A DNA stretch of 64,000 bases from Candidatus Kirkpatrickella diaphorinae. GTDB lineage: Bacteria > Pseudomonadota > Alphaproteobacteria > Acetobacterales > Acetobacteraceae. Shown here one piece after another: positions 19,009-28,924 of the stretch. Location: NCBI RefSeq assembly GCF_025736875.1, contig NZ_CP107052.1, forward strand, positions 248,001-312,000. The letters run 5' to 3'. The notes beneath the pieces are model-generated. The model did no database searches. It was not told the origin of the DNA and was given only the letters and a program-made list of their open reading frames with translations. Position 1 is the stretch's first letter, and every line of letters begins with the position of its first letter. The translations under genes and the position numbers were made by a program.

Positions 19009-19782
19009 ATGAACCAGCAGGAACGTGACCTTATTGCGCAATTTGTCGCGCGTGTCGGTGGTGAGCAGAATAATGCCCAGCCAGGCACGGCCCTTGCCCC
19101 CATCGACCCGGAAGCGGATCAGTGGATCAAGGAAAATTTCTCCAAACATCCTGAGGCCGCTTACCGCGTGACGCAGATGGCGGTGGTTCAGGAGGCGGCT
19201 TTGGCAGAGGCGCATAATCGCATCCGCCAATTGCAGTTTCAGTTGCAGCAGGCGCAGCAACAGCCCCAGCGCGGTGCGTCAGGCGGGTTTTTCAGCAATC
19301 TTTTCGGCGGTAATCGCGCCCAGCAAAATGCGTCGTCTCCGCCTCCCGGCTGGGGTGCGCCACAGGGCGCGCCCGGCCCCTATCCGCAGCAGCCCGCGCC
19401 AAACCCTGGTTTCGGGCCGCAAGGCGGTTATCCGCCAAATTATAGTACGGGTATGTTTCCGGCTCGCGGGACCGGGTTTCTTGGCTCGGCTCTAACGACG
19501 GCGACAGGCGTTGCAGGCGGCATGCTGGCGGCAAACGCCTTGTCCAGCCTGTTCTCAAGCCATCATTTCGGCGTTGACCCCACTGCGGGCGGCCTCGCTG
19601 GCGGGGCGGCAACCGGTAATTTCGGTGAGATGGGGCAGGATCCCTTTGCCGGGTCCGGGATCGATGCCGGAAATGATTATGATGTGAATCAGTGGGGCCA
19701 TGGCGATAATAACCCGAGTTGGGGCGGTGATGATGCGGGCTGGGGTGGCGATGATGGTGGCGGGTTTGACGATTCGTTCTGA
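19009..19782 (+). CDS. DUF2076 family protein
   Basis: The 257-residue protein starts with the DUF2076 signature ([13 protein letters not shown], then DPEADQWI and [19 protein letters not shown]), followed by a Gln-rich coiled coil ([16 protein letters not shown], about 68-85), a Gly/Pro/Gln-rich linker, a small hydrophobic Gly/Ala segment ([25 protein letters not shown], about 153-177) and an acidic Gly/Asp/Trp-rich tail ([19 protein letters not shown]-like). There is no signal peptide. The Pfam domain has no settled function. GGAG precedes ATG 19009, which reads divergently from glyQ. Confidence 0.8.
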   Translation: MNQQERDLIAQFVARVGGEQNNAQPGTALAPIDPEADQWIKENFSKHPEAAYRVTQMAVVQEAALAEAHNRIRQLQFQLQQAQQQPQRGASGGFFSNLFGGNRAQQNASSPPPGWGAPQGAPGPYPQQPAPNPGFGPQGGYPPNYSTGMFPARGTGFLGSALTTATGVAGGMLAANALSSLFSSHHFGVDPTAGGLAGGAATGNFGEMGQDPFAGSGIDAGNDYDVNQWGHGDNNPSWGGDDAGWGGDDGGGFDDSF

Positions 19783-20011
19783 CGTGATTGGCTGATTCAA
19801 GTCGGCCCCGGGCGCGCCTTGAATGCGGCACGCCTTCCATCCCGTTCGACGCGGTCCCGATAGGTTTTTCAACACGCCCGGATACGCGCCTATCCCTGCC
19901 ATCTAAAGCCCAGCCCCAACCGGCGGGCCATGTTTCGTTATGACTTGCTCAACCCTTTTGCGGGACTTGCGTTCTCTCTTCCTCGGAGTTTCCGATAGAA
20001 AAGGCGCTCTT

Positions 20012-21535
20012 ATGAGTGAAGTCAGGAAAAGCTGGGTTAAAGTCGCCGCGTTTGACACGTTGGAGGAGAACATCCCCAAGGCCGTCAAACTGGATGACAC
20101 ACCGCTTATCCTGCTCCGTATTTCAGACGGCGTGCGCGCGTTCGCGGGGAAGTGCCCGCATAAGGGCGCGCCGATGGAGAAAGGGGTTGTCTGCGCCCTC
20201 CATAACTCCACCCATGCGCTCGTCTGCCCCTGGCATAAAGCTGTTTTCTCGGCTGAAAATGGTCGCAGGATTGCTCCCCCGGCCCTGGACCCGCTGGAGA
20301 GATATGAGGCGATGGTGCGGGGCGGTGATGTCTATGTTTCCGTCAAGTCAAAAGCCCTGCCGCAACCCACGCCCATGCGGCAGCATGAGCATGTCGCCAT
20401 TGCCGGTGCGGGTGCCGCCGCGCTGGCTGCCTGCGTGACATTGCGGGAATCCGGATTTGAAGGGCGCATCACCATGATCAGCCCGGAGGCGCGCAAACCT
20501 TATGACCGCACCGCGCTCAGTAAATCCACCCTCGCCGCCGCGCCTGAAGATATCGAAATCCCTCCCTTGCGGGACGAGAATTGGTACGTGGAACACCGTG
20601 TTGACCTCGTGCATGATCAGGTCGTGCGTTTTGAATATGAGACCCGCACCCTTCAACTGAAAAAAGGGGATGCGATCACGGCGGAGCATGTTCTGCTCGC
20701 GACCGGATCGGCAGCGAAGCAACTTGATATCCCCGGTATCGGATTTGAGGGCGTCTATACTTTGCGCAGTGCTGCCGATGCCATGGCCATCGCGGGGCAG
20801 TTGGGGGACAAAGTGGCCGCCGTCATTATCGGCTCAGGCTTTATCGGTATGGAAGCTGCTGCCGCCCTCCGAAAAAAAGGTGTCGGCGTCACGGTGGTCT
20901 CCCGCTCGGAATTTCCGTTTGAGAAACAATTCGGCCCGGACATCGCCTCCAGCCTGCGCCGCCTGCATGAAGATCACGGCACGGCTTTTATCCCCAAACG
21001 CAATGTCGTGAAAATCAGGGGTAAAGGGCGTGTCGACTGGGTTGAACTGGATGACGGAACGCGCCTGACAGCCTCCATTGTGCTCGTGGGCGCCGGGGCA
21101 GAGCCTGAATTACATTATATAGACGGCCTTCCCCGCAATGCGCGCAATGGTGGCCTGGATGTGGACCATCATATGTCGCTGGGAAATGATGTCTTCGCCG
21201 CAGGGGATATTGCAAGTGTACCCTTTGGTGAGAAACGTTATCGCATTGAGCATTGGCGCACCGCACAAAGCCAGGGGCAGATTGCCGCCCGCGCCATGCT
21301 GGGCCTGCCTGTCGAGGAATTGACCACGCCTTATTTCTGGACACAGCAATATGATCAGAAATTGGAGTGGGTCGGCTGGCCGGGTGAGGCATATGATCAT
21401 ATTGAGATCGATGGTGACGTTGATAACTTCAAGTTTCTCGCCCGACTTGAGAAAAAGGGAAAACTGGTCGGGGTGATCGGCTCAAAACATCCAAAAGAGA
21501 TGGGGCGCATCGCCGTCCGCTTTGACGAAGCTTGA
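20012..21535 (+). CDS. Rieske-FAD/NAD(P) oxidoreductase, AIFL-like
   Basis: The 507-residue fusion has an N-terminal Rieske [2Fe-2S] domain (about 8-110) with ligands Cys48-x-His50 (KCPHKGAP) and Cys72-x-x-His75 (VCPWHK), followed by a pyridine-nucleotide-disulfide oxidoreductase module: FAD-binding AIAGAGAAALAAC near 132, NAD-binding AVIIGSGFIGMEAAAAL near 270, VFAAGDIASVPF near 395, and a C-terminal reductase domain. This matches apoptosis-inducing-factor-like (AIFM3-type) proteins and ferredoxin reductases of dioxygenase systems. No oxygenase gene is nearby, so the electron acceptor is unknown. ATG 20012 is used; an upstream ATG at 19940 has no better signal. Confidence 0.85.
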   Translation: MSEVRKSWVKVAAFDTLEENIPKAVKLDDTPLILLRISDGVRAFAGKCPHKGAPMEKGVVCALHNSTHALVCPWHKAVFSAENGRRIAPPALDPLERYEAMVRGGDVYVSVKSKALPQPTPMRQHEHVAIAGAGAAALAACVTLRESGFEGRITMISPEARKPYDRTALSKSTLAAAPEDIEIPPLRDENWYVEHRVDLVHDQVVRFEYETRTLQLKKGDAITAEHVLLATGSAAKQLDIPGIGFEGVYTLRSAADAMAIAGQLGDKVAAVIIGSGFIGMEAAAALRKKGVGVTVVSRSEFPFEKQFGPDIASSLRRLHEDHGTAFIPKRNVVKIRGKGRVDWVELDDGTRLTASIVLVGAGAEPELHYIDGLPRNARNGGLDVDHHMSLGNDVFAAGDIASVPFGEKRYRIEHWRTAQSQGQIAARAMLGLPVEELTTPYFWTQQYDQKLEWVGWPGEAYDHIEIDGDVDNFKFLARLEKKGKLVGVIGSKHPKEMGRIAVRFDEA

Positions 21536-21539
21536 CATA

Positions 21540-21560
21540 AGCCGGATTCGGCGGCTTTTT
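21540..21560 (+). terminator. Probable intrinsic terminator
   Basis: AGCCG (21540-21544) pairs with CGGCT (21552-21556), followed by TTTTT (21556-21560), starting 5 nt after the oxidoreductase stop. The stem is short but the position and T-run fit a rho-independent terminator. Confidence 0.5.
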
Positions 21561-21683
21561 GCGCAGTCAAACGGTGCCCTTAAATCCCTGCCATCGACTT
21601 ATCAGGTTTTCCTGACCTGATTCGAGGCTTCAGCGATGCCGAGGGCGCGCGTTGACAGCGTATGCCAGAACAGGAAAGCCGTC

Positions 21684-23471
21684 ATGCATCTTTATCGATC
21701 CCATTATTGCAACGCCCTCCGTGCGGGTGATGCGGGCACGACTGTGCGGCTTTCGGGCTGGGTGCATAGCAAGCGGGATCACGGCGGCCTGCTTTTTATC
21801 GATCTGCGGGATGAACGCGGCGTGACGCAAATCGTCATCCCCGCCGGGACATCCTTGCTGGACGTTGCTGAGCGCCTCCGTGTGGAGAGCGTCGTGACGG
21901 TGACGGGTGAGGTTGTCCTGCGAGAGGGGGGGCAACGCAACGCCAACATCCCGACCGGCGATATTGAAATCCGCGCGCAGGATCTGGTGGTGCAGTCCGC
22001 TGCGATGGTGCTGCCTTTCCAGGTGAATGGCAGCGAGTCCTACCCGGAAGATCTGCGCCTGAAACATCGTTATCTTGATCTGCGGCGTGAGCAGATGCAT
22101 CGCAATATTATTCTGCGTTCCAAAATCATTGCGAGCTTACGGCAGCGTATGCAGGCGCATGATTTCATTGAGTTGCAGACGCCGATCCTGACAGCGTCCT
22201 CGCCGGAAGGGGCGCGGGACTTCCTTGTGCCAGCACGGCTTCATCCGGGCAAATTTTACGCTTTGCCCCAAGCGCCCCAGCAATTCAAGCAATTGGCGAT
22301 GATCGCCGGGTTTGATCGTTATTTCCAGATCGCGCCCTGCTTCCGTGATGAGGCCTCCCGCGCGGATCGAAGCCCGGGCGAGTTTTATCAGCTCGATTTT
22401 GAAATGGCTTTCGCAACGCAGGAAGATGTCTTTGCGGTGATGGAAGACGTGCTGGGCGGCGTCTTTGCCGAATTCGGCAAGGGCCGCTCGGTGGATCAGG
22501 CGCCTTTCCGCCGCATCACTTATCAGGATGCGCTTGATCAATATGGCTCCGACAAGCCGGATCTGCGCAATCCGCTCATTATTCATGACGTGACGGGTGC
22601 TTTTGATGGCTCTTCTTTCGGGCTGTTTGCGCAGATTGTCGCGAAAAACGGTCTTGTGCGTGCCATTCCGGCCCCTGGCGCGGGGACAAAGCCGCGTGGT
22701 TTCTTTGACAAGCTCAATAACTGGGCGCGTGAGAGTGGGGCTGGTGGGCTGGGTTACATTATTTTTGAGGAAGATGGTGGCAAAGGGCCGATCGCCAAAA
22801 ATCTCGATGCGCAACGCGTCGCCGCCATCCGTGAGGCCTGTGGCCTGGCCGCGGGGGATGCTGTCTTCTTCGCGGCTGGCCCACGTGAGGATGTGACGAA
22901 ATTTGCCGGGCTCGTCCGAACGCGGGTTGCGGAAGAGCTTGATCTGATCGAGAAAAACGCCTTCCGCTTCTGCTGGATTGTTGATTTCCCGATGTATGAG
23001 CGTGACCCGGAAACGGGGCGGATCGACTTCTCGCATAATCCTTTCTCCATGCCGCAAGGGGGGCTGGAAACGTTACAGACGCAGGACCCGCTGGAGATCA
23101 AAGCCTATCAATATGACATCGTCTGTAACGGGATTGAGCTTTCCTCCGGCGCGATCCGTAACCATCTGCCGGATGTCATGATCCGCGCCTTTGAAATCGC
23201 AGGATATGATGAGAAAGTCGTGGAGGCGCATTTTGGCGGCATGTTGAATGCCTTCCGCTTCGGCGCGCCGCCGCATGGCGGTTCCGCACCTGGTGTGGAT
23301 CGCATGGTGATGTTGCTGGCAGATGAACCAAATATCCGTGAGGTCATCCTCTTCCCGCTCAATCAGCAGGGTGAGGATTTGATGATGGGGGCACCCGCCC
23401 AGATCACGCCTGAGCGTCTCAAGGAATTATCCCTGGCGCCCCTGCCATCAAAACCCAAAATCATTTCCTGA
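21684..23471 (+). CDS. aspS: Aspartate--tRNA ligase (bacterial type)
   Basis: AspRS charges tRNA-Asp, and in many alphaproteobacteria also tRNA-Asn when the enzyme is non-discriminating. Starting at ATG 21684 ([23 protein letters not shown] upstream) gives 595 residues, the length of the bacterial form with a GAD insertion. Domains: N-terminal anticodon-binding OB-fold (about 15-105), class II core with motif 2 ([22 protein letters not shown]) and motif 3 ([13 protein letters not shown] near 535), and GAD domain between about 285 and 410. Whether it discriminates cannot be told from sequence alone here. Confidence 0.96.
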   Translation: MHLYRSHYCNALRAGDAGTTVRLSGWVHSKRDHGGLLFIDLRDERGVTQIVIPAGTSLLDVAERLRVESVVTVTGEVVLREGGQRNANIPTGDIEIRAQDLVVQSAAMVLPFQVNGSESYPEDLRLKHRYLDLRREQMHRNIILRSKIIASLRQRMQAHDFIELQTPILTASSPEGARDFLVPARLHPGKFYALPQAPQQFKQLAMIAGFDRYFQIAPCFRDEASRADRSPGEFYQLDFEMAFATQEDVFAVMEDVLGGVFAEFGKGRSVDQAPFRRITYQDALDQYGSDKPDLRNPLIIHDVTGAFDGSSFGLFAQIVAKNGLVRAIPAPGAGTKPRGFFDKLNNWARESGAGGLGYIIFEEDGGKGPIAKNLDAQRVAAIREACGLAAGDAVFFAAGPREDVTKFAGLVRTRVAEELDLIEKNAFRFCWIVDFPMYERDPETGRIDFSHNPFSMPQGGLETLQTQDPLEIKAYQYDIVCNGIELSSGAIRNHLPDVMIRAFEIAGYDEKVVEAHFGGMLNAFRFGAPPHGGSAPGVDRMVMLLADEPNIREVILFPLNQQGEDLMMGAPAQITPERLKELSLAPLPSKPKIIS

Positions 23472-23477
23472 AGGTGG

Positions 23478-23499
23478 CCGGCGCGGTTCAACGCGCCGG
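23478..23499. terminator. Hairpin between convergent aspS and xth
   Basis: CCGGCGCG (23478-23485) and CGCGCCGG (23492-23499) form a perfect 8 bp GC-only stem with a 6 nt loop. It spans the end of xth and lies 7 nt after the aspS stop. No T-run follows on either strand, so it may work as a 3'-end barrier rather than a true terminator. Confidence 0.4.
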
Positions 23500-24258
23500 A
23501 AGGAAACTGAACGTGACCGGCGCGTGATCTGACGCCCGGTCTTTCTCACGCTCGGCACGATCAACCGTCGCCGCCTGGAGCCTGTCCGCCATAAAAGGGG
23601 AGAGCAGGGCGTGATCAATCCGTAATCCGCGATTTCGTGGCAGGGCACCGGCCTGATAATCCCAGTAAGTATAGCAGGGGTGATGCGGGTGCAGGACGCG
23701 CATGGCATCTGTCAGTCCAAGATGGAGGAGGCGTCGCCACGCCGCGCGGCTTTCCGGTCGGATGAGGGCATCATGCGGGTCCAGCGCGCCCGGGGCAAAA
23801 TCAAAATCGGTCGGGCAGATATTATAATCACCGAGGAAAATGAATGCCTGCCCGGCAATAAGTTTTTGATGTGCGCGCTGCGTCAGGGCCGTAAAGAAGT
23901 CCAATTTTTTCTGAAATCCGGCGGGGCCTCCGGAATTGCCATTTGGTAGATAGAGATTGCCGATGCAGATATCGCCGATGACGACTTCCAGATAGCGGGC
24001 TTCTTCATAATCGAAACCGTCGAGACCCAGTGAGGTCGCCTCCGGCTTCTGGCGCGTCAGGATGGCGACACCATTATAAGCTTTCTGCCCCATGACGGTG
24101 CAATGATAGTCGCCTTCCTTCAATATGGCAGGGAATTGCTCATCCTGACATTTCAGCTCTTGCAGGCAAAGCGCGTCCGGCTGATGCGCCGCCAGCCATT
24201 CCGTGACGGCTGTGCCCCTCTGACGCACGGAATTGACGTTCCAGCTCGTGATTTTCAA
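23488..24258 (-). CDS. xth: Exodeoxyribonuclease III
   Basis: This is an AP endonuclease/3'-5' exonuclease of the ExoIII/APE1 family, acting in base-excision repair. The 256-residue single domain has all metal and catalytic motifs: MKITSWNVNSVRQR (Asn), LCLQELKCQDEQFP (Glu), YLPNGN, GDYNICPTDFD (Asp/Asn) and the C-terminal SDHAPVTF (Asp-His). It starts at ATG 24258 and is convergent with aspS; erpA lies just upstream on the same strand with a 46 nt gap, so the two may be cotranscribed. Confidence 0.95.
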   Translation of the reverse strand: MKITSWNVNSVRQRGTAVTEWLAAHQPDALCLQELKCQDEQFPAILKEGDYHCTVMGQKAYNGVAILTRQKPEATSLGLDGFDYEEARYLEVVIGDICIGNLYLPNGNSGGPAGFQKKLDFFTALTQRAHQKLIAGQAFIFLGDYNICPTDFDFAPGALDPHDALIRPESRAAWRRLLHLGLTDAMRVLHPHHPCYTYWDYQAGALPRNRGLRIDHALLSPFMADRLQAATVDRAEREKDRASDHAPVTFSFLPAR

Positions 24259-24304
24259 ATTCTGCCCCTCTTATTTTTTTTCATTCCCCGGTCAATGGGG
24301 GTCT

Positions 24305-24679
24305 TTAATCGAGGGAGAAGCTGGAGCCACACCCGCAGGAGGAGGCTGCATTGGGATTGCTCACCGCGAAATGCGCGCCCATCAATTTATCCACCCATTC
24401 AAGCCGTGCCCCGGCGAGAAGGCTCATACTCGTCTCATCGACGATGACTGAAACGCCGCCCTGCTCAATCACAATGTCATCCTCATGGCGCGTGTCATCA
24501 AGTTTAAACCGATATTGAAACCCATTACACCCACCGGCATCCACCGCAACGCGCAGGGACGTGCCGGAGGGTGCGCTCTGTTCCGTGAGGATTTCCCCGA
24601 TGCGACGAGCCGCATCTTCCGAGACGGAAAAAGCGGGGCTTTCAGGGGCGGGGTTTTGCGGGGCTGAATTTATCGTCAT
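24305..24679 (-). CDS. erpA: A-type Fe-S carrier, ErpA-like
   Basis: This 124-residue A-type carrier binds a [4Fe-4S] or [2Fe-2S] cluster and passes it to apo-enzymes. The three conserved cysteines are present: Cys51 (DAGGCNGFQY) and Cys115/Cys117 (SSCGCGSSF). GFQYRF and SNPNAASSCGCG favour ErpA over IscA/SufA. The N-terminal 15 residues are Pro/Ala-rich and non-conserved. It is divergent from dgt with 56 bp between starts. SufE is encoded at 60210 in the same window, but no other suf or isc gene is present. Confidence 0.92.
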   Translation of the reverse strand: MTINSAPQNPAPESPAFSVSEDAARRIGEILTEQSAPSGTSLRVAVDAGGCNGFQYRFKLDDTRHEDDIVIEQGGVSVIVDETSMSLLAGARLEWVDKLMGAHFAVSNPNAASSCGCGSSFSLD

Positions 24680-24735
24680 AATGGGTCAATATAATCGGTA
24701 AACCGCTAATCTCAAGGATCACCTGGAGAGCTGCC

Positions 24736-25905
24736 ATGACGCTGCCTGATATTGCCTGCTATGCCGTCCGCCCTGAGACGGCGCGCGGGCGCCTGCATCC
24801 GGAAGCGGACTCGCCATCCAGAACGCCCTGGCAGCGTGATCGGGACCGTGTGCTGCATTCAGATGGGTTTCGGCGGCTGCAATATAAGACGCAGGTCTTC
24901 ATCAACCATGAAGGCGATTTTTTCCGCACCCGACTGACACATTCTCTCGAGGTCGCCCAGATCGCCCGCGCCATTGCGCGCCAGCTCCGCGTGAATGAAG
25001 ATCTCACTGAGGCGCTGGCCCTGGCGCATGATATGGGGCACACGCCTTTCGGACATGCGGGTGAGGATGCGCTGCGGAAATGCCTGGAGGATGAAGGCGG
25101 GTTTGACCACAATACCCAGTCCATGCGTCTGGTCACGAAGCTGGAGCACCGATATCATGGTTTTGACGGGTTGAATCTGACCTGGGAAACGCTTGAGGGG
25201 CTGGCCAAACATAATGGCCCGGTCCGAAAACCCACCCGCTATCTGGCCGATTATGACCGCCTCCATCAGCTTAATCTCGAAAGTTACGCGTCCGCCGAGG
25301 CGCAGATTGCCGCCATGAGCGATGATATTGCCTATCATGGGCATGATCTGGATGACGGACTGAAATCCGGGCTGATCTGCTTCGAGGATCTTGAAAATCT
25401 GCCGGTGATCGGCGGGGCGTTGCAGGCTGCGCGGGCGGTCGTCCCGCAGGATGCGACAAGCCGGAAAAGCCGTATCCGGCATGAAATGGTCCGCCAGATT
25501 ATCGGCGTGCTTGTGACAGATCTGACGCGGCAATCCCGTCAAAATCTTGAGGCGCTCAACCCGCAGACCGCCGATGACGTCCGCGCGGCCGACCGGCCGG
25601 TCATTGGTTTCAGCGCGGACATCCGCGCCGCCAATCATCAGATTCGGCGCTTTCTGATGGACAGGCTTTACCGACATTGGAAGGTGAAGCGCATGACGCG
25701 CAAGGCCCGCATGGTGACGACCGACCTCTTTAATGTGCTGGCGGAGGATGACGCCCTCCTGCCGGATGCGTGGCGACGCTCTGCCGACATGGCCGCATCC
25801 GTGCGTGACCGCAGGCGCGTCGTGGCGGATTATATCGCAGGCATGACCGATCGTTTCGCCATGCAGGAGCATCGACGTCTGACGGAACTATCGGTATTAG
25901 GTTGA
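24736..25905 (+). CDS. dgt: dGTPase-like HD-domain triphosphohydrolase
   Basis: The 389-residue HD-superfamily enzyme removes triphosphate from deoxynucleotides (annotated as deoxyguanosinetriphosphate triphosphohydrolase-like, type 2). Metal ligands are visible: His69 in RTRLTHSLEVAQ, His98-Asp99 in LAHDMGHTPFGHAGED, and a later Asp in MSDDIAYHGHDLDDG. The C-terminal half is helical with RMTRKARMV. GGAGAG precedes ATG 24736 by 7 nt. The true in vivo substrate of this subclass is uncertain. It lies upstream of argS with a 35 nt gap, in the usual alphaproteobacterial order erpA/dgt/argS. Confidence 0.9.
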   Translation: MTLPDIACYAVRPETARGRLHPEADSPSRTPWQRDRDRVLHSDGFRRLQYKTQVFINHEGDFFRTRLTHSLEVAQIARAIARQLRVNEDLTEALALAHDMGHTPFGHAGEDALRKCLEDEGGFDHNTQSMRLVTKLEHRYHGFDGLNLTWETLEGLAKHNGPVRKPTRYLADYDRLHQLNLESYASAEAQIAAMSDDIAYHGHDLDDGLKSGLICFEDLENLPVIGGALQAARAVVPQDATSRKSRIRHEMVRQIIGVLVTDLTRQSRQNLEALNPQTADDVRAADRPVIGFSADIRAANHQIRRFLMDRLYRHWKVKRMTRKARMVTTDLFNVLAEDDALLPDAWRRSADMAASVRDRRRVVADYIAGMTDRFAMQEHRRLTELSVLG

Positions 25906-25940
25906 AGCGTTCATTTTACAGTTAAGAGAAGTCAGGATTC

Positions 25941-27743
25941 ATGGTCGATCACGTTTCAGGTGCGCAAAATTGTCTGTTCAAGCAATATCAGCAGGTGGTG
26001 CGGCAGACCTTGCGCGATATCGTGCCTGATCTGCCGGATGACATACTGGACCGCGTGGAACTGACCCCGACGAAAGACCCACTCCATGGCGACATGGCGA
26101 CAAACGGCGCGTTGCTGGCCGCAAAACCGGCCCGGCGCAAACCGCAGGAGATCGCGGCGTCTCTGGCGGAAAGGCTTCAGCAGCAGGAAGGGATTGCTTC
26201 GGCCGAGGCTGCGGGGCCGGGTTTCGTCAACATCACCCTTTCCCCCGGGATTTATCAGAATCTGCTCCCGGATATCCTGCTTCAGGGTGCGGCTTATGGG
26301 GAAAGCGCCATTGGCGGCGGTAAGCGCGTCAATGTGGAATATGTTTCTGCCAACCCGACCGGCCCGATGCATGTGGGGCATTGCCGCGGCGCCGTCGTTG
26401 GCGATGCGCTCGCCCGACTGCTTCAGAAGGCCGGATATTCTGTCCTGAAAGAATATTACATCAATGATGCCGGGGCGCAGGTGACGGCATTAAGTTGGGT
26501 GGTCTATTGGCGCTACCTGCAAAAAATCGGGACATCCCTCACGGAAGACGCTTTCGCGGCCATGACGCCGACCGGGCTGCAATATATGGGTGATTATCTT
26601 CTGCCCGTCGCCGACGCGCTGGCTGAAAAATATGGCGCGATCCTCGCCACCCCTGAGAAAACCCCCGCACCGACGGAACAATGGTTCGAAACGGTGCGCC
26701 GCGCCGCGCTCGACGCCATGATGTCGCAGATCCGCGCTGATCTCGAAGCTCTAGGCATCTCGCATGATGTTTTTTCAAGCGAAGCGGATGTTTATGCCGG
26801 GGGAGAGGTGGATCGCGCCATCAAAAGCCTTGAGGGGAAAGGCCTGATTTATGAAGGCGTCCTTGAGCCCCCGAAAGGAAAAACCCCGGATGACTGGGAG
26901 CCGCGGCCGCAAACCCTCTTCCGATCCACGTCCTTTGGCGATGATGTTGATCGCGCCCTTAAGAAGTCGAACGGGGAAAACACTTATTTCGCCAATGATG
27001 TAGGCTATCACAGCCAGAAAGCCAGCCAGGCCGATTTGCTGATTGATGTGCTGGGTGCGGATCACGGCGGTTACGTCTCCCGCATGCGCGCCGCGGTGCA
27101 GGCTTTGACGGACGGACATACAGCTTTTGAAGTGGTGATCTGCCAGATCGTCCGGATCTTAAAAGCGGGCGTGCCGGTGCGCATGTCCAAGCGCGCGGGC
27201 ACTTTCGTCACATTGCGTGATCTCCTCGATGAAGTGGGCAAGGATGCCGTCCGCTTCACCATGCTGACGCGTAAGGCCGATGCGCAGATGGATTTCGACC
27301 TGGACCTCGTGATTGCTCAGACGCGCGACAACCCGGTCTTCTACGTTCAATATGCCCATGCGCGCTGCTGCTCCGTTATCAGGGCGGCGCGCGATATGTT
27401 TGGTGGAGACGTGGATGCAGCTTTGGCGGGTGATGCCCCTCAGCTTCATACCATCGCATCTGCCGCTGAACTTGCCGTCATTCGCCGCATGGCCAGTTTC
27501 CCGCGTACAGTTGAGGGCGCCGCCCTGGCGCGGGAGCCGCATCGCATCGCCTATTATTGCGGTGAACTTGCGGCAGACTTCCACGCTTTGTGGAATAAGG
27601 GTCGGGAAGACACCACGCTGCGCTTTCTGCGGGAAGATGAGAAAGAAGCCTCTCTCGCAAAACTGGCGCTTGTGGCCGCCGTCGCCAATGTGCTGCGTTG
27701 TGGCCTCGATATCCTGGGTGTGACCCCCGTCGAGGAGATGTGA
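25941..27743 (+). CDS. argS: Arginine--tRNA ligase
   Basis: This class I synthetase charges tRNA-Arg. The 600-residue protein has the Arg-tRNA-synthetase N-terminal domain (about 8-100), the HIGH-type motif HVGH (NPTGPMHVGHCRGAVVGDAL, about 140), a KMSK-like site MSKRAGTFVTL (about 415), and the DALR anticodon-binding domain at the C-terminus (about 480-600). AAGAGAAG precedes the ATG. Its TGA overlaps the ATG of the SPOR gene by 1 nt (TGATG), so the two are translationally coupled. Confidence 0.97.
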   Translation: MVDHVSGAQNCLFKQYQQVVRQTLRDIVPDLPDDILDRVELTPTKDPLHGDMATNGALLAAKPARRKPQEIAASLAERLQQQEGIASAEAAGPGFVNITLSPGIYQNLLPDILLQGAAYGESAIGGGKRVNVEYVSANPTGPMHVGHCRGAVVGDALARLLQKAGYSVLKEYYINDAGAQVTALSWVVYWRYLQKIGTSLTEDAFAAMTPTGLQYMGDYLLPVADALAEKYGAILATPEKTPAPTEQWFETVRRAALDAMMSQIRADLEALGISHDVFSSEADVYAGGEVDRAIKSLEGKGLIYEGVLEPPKGKTPDDWEPRPQTLFRSTSFGDDVDRALKKSNGENTYFANDVGYHSQKASQADLLIDVLGADHGGYVSRMRAAVQALTDGHTAFEVVICQIVRILKAGVPVRMSKRAGTFVTLRDLLDEVGKDAVRFTMLTRKADAQMDFDLDLVIAQTRDNPVFYVQYAHARCCSVIRAARDMFGGDVDAALAGDAPQLHTIASAAELAVIRRMASFPRTVEGAALAREPHRIAYYCGELAADFHALWNKGREDTTLRFLREDEKEASLAKLALVAAVANVLRCGLDILGVTPVEEM

Positions 27744-28921
27744 TGCAGAATGACGATCGGCCGGGGCATGTCGCACCGGAGGGATATGACGTAGCCGGGC
27801 AGGACCCGCGCCAGACATCTCAGGATGATTTTCCCGACCAAGGCTGGCAGGAAGATCCATCTCACGCCGATCGGTCTGCCGCCTCTCTTTCTCATAGGCG
27901 TGAGCGCCTTGGCGTCGTCTCCGTGGATGCGGACCCACCTCCCGCCCGCCTCAGAAGGCGTGTCAAACAAGTGCAGGCGGAAAGCCCGGCATCAGAGCCT
28001 TCGGGCCGCGTCGCCCGGTTGATCGCCCGCCTGTCCCGCGCGCCCTCCATGCCGGAGGAAGATTTGTCACGCCGCCGCAATCCCCGCGCGGCGGATCAGC
28101 GGCGTGACATGGCGATGGGGCGTCAAAAAGTCACGGCTTTCGCGCAATCTGATAAAATGACCCGCATGCTGGTCTATGGCGCTGGTGGGATCGGCGCCAT
28201 TCTCGCCTTGATTGTCGGTGTGCGCTCCCTGCTGGATGGCCATCGCGGGGAGATCGCTATCATTGCCCCGCCGCCCGTCCCGGTGCGGGAAAAACCGCTG
28301 GACCCTGGTGGTATGCACGTTTTGAGCGGGATTCCCGCTGACCTGGGCATGGCGGGCACGGGCAGGGCTCATCTGGCGCCGGGACCGGAACAACCGAAAC
28401 TGGCCGCTTTAGCCGCGCGCTATGCAGCGTCGCAGCCTGACCCCGCTGAGACAAACGATACGCCACCGGTTAAGGAGACCTCACCCGCAAATACGCCAAC
28501 GGACAAGCCGCAGGACGCACCGGCGCAGGCCCCGGCAGTCACGGCGCCGGTCAAAACGCAGCCAACGCCCGCGCCGGAGCCGGATCGCGCGGTTCAGGCC
28601 GCGCCGCCTGCGCCAACGGATGCCAGCGCCAACCTGCCCGTGCGCAAAGCGGTGCTTTCCGCTTCACCGCCCGCCAGTTCATCCTATATTCAGCTCGGCG
28701 CTTTTAATCAGGCGGTTAAGGCGCAGCGTGAATGGACGCGCATTACCCGCCGGATGGAAGGGCAGCTTTCCCGCAAACCCGTTTATATCGTGCCGAAACT
28801 CATCCGTGGGCAGATGCTCTACCGCATCTGGGTGGGCGGCTATCCCTCTTTCGCGCATGCGACGGCGGCATGTCGCGTCGTGAAAGGGCGCAAATTGCCC
28901 TGTTACGCCGTCCAACGGTGA
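27743..28921 (+). CDS. SPOR-domain cell-envelope protein
   Basis: The 392-residue bitopic protein has a long acidic/Arg-rich cytoplasmic segment (1-138), one membrane helix (about 142-162, LVYGAGGIGAILALIVGV), a Pro/Ala/Thr-rich periplasmic linker (about 225-310) and a C-terminal SPOR domain (about 312-390; SYIQLGAFNQAVKAQREW, YRIWVGGYPSFAHATAACR). SPOR domains bind denuded septal glycan, so a role at the division site is likely (FtsN/DamX-like topology). ATG 27743 overlaps the argS stop. In many alphaproteobacteria nagZ follows; here scpA begins 3 nt after its stop. Confidence 0.85.
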   Translation: MQNDDRPGHVAPEGYDVAGQDPRQTSQDDFPDQGWQEDPSHADRSAASLSHRRERLGVVSVDADPPPARLRRRVKQVQAESPASEPSGRVARLIARLSRAPSMPEEDLSRRRNPRAADQRRDMAMGRQKVTAFAQSDKMTRMLVYGAGGIGAILALIVGVRSLLDGHRGEIAIIAPPPVPVREKPLDPGGMHVLSGIPADLGMAGTGRAHLAPGPEQPKLAALAARYAASQPDPAETNDTPPVKETSPANTPTDKPQDAPAQAPAVTAPVKTQPTPAPEPDRAVQAAPPAPTDASANLPVRKAVLSASPPASSSYIQLGAFNQAVKAQREWTRITRRMEGQLSRKPVYIVPKLIRGQMLYRIWVGGYPSFAHATAACRVVKGRKLPCYAVQR

Positions 28922-28924
28922 AAA

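Noticed and set aside
24859-25872. 337-residue frame antisense to dgt
   Set aside because: It lies entirely opposite a conserved gene and has no domain or start signal.
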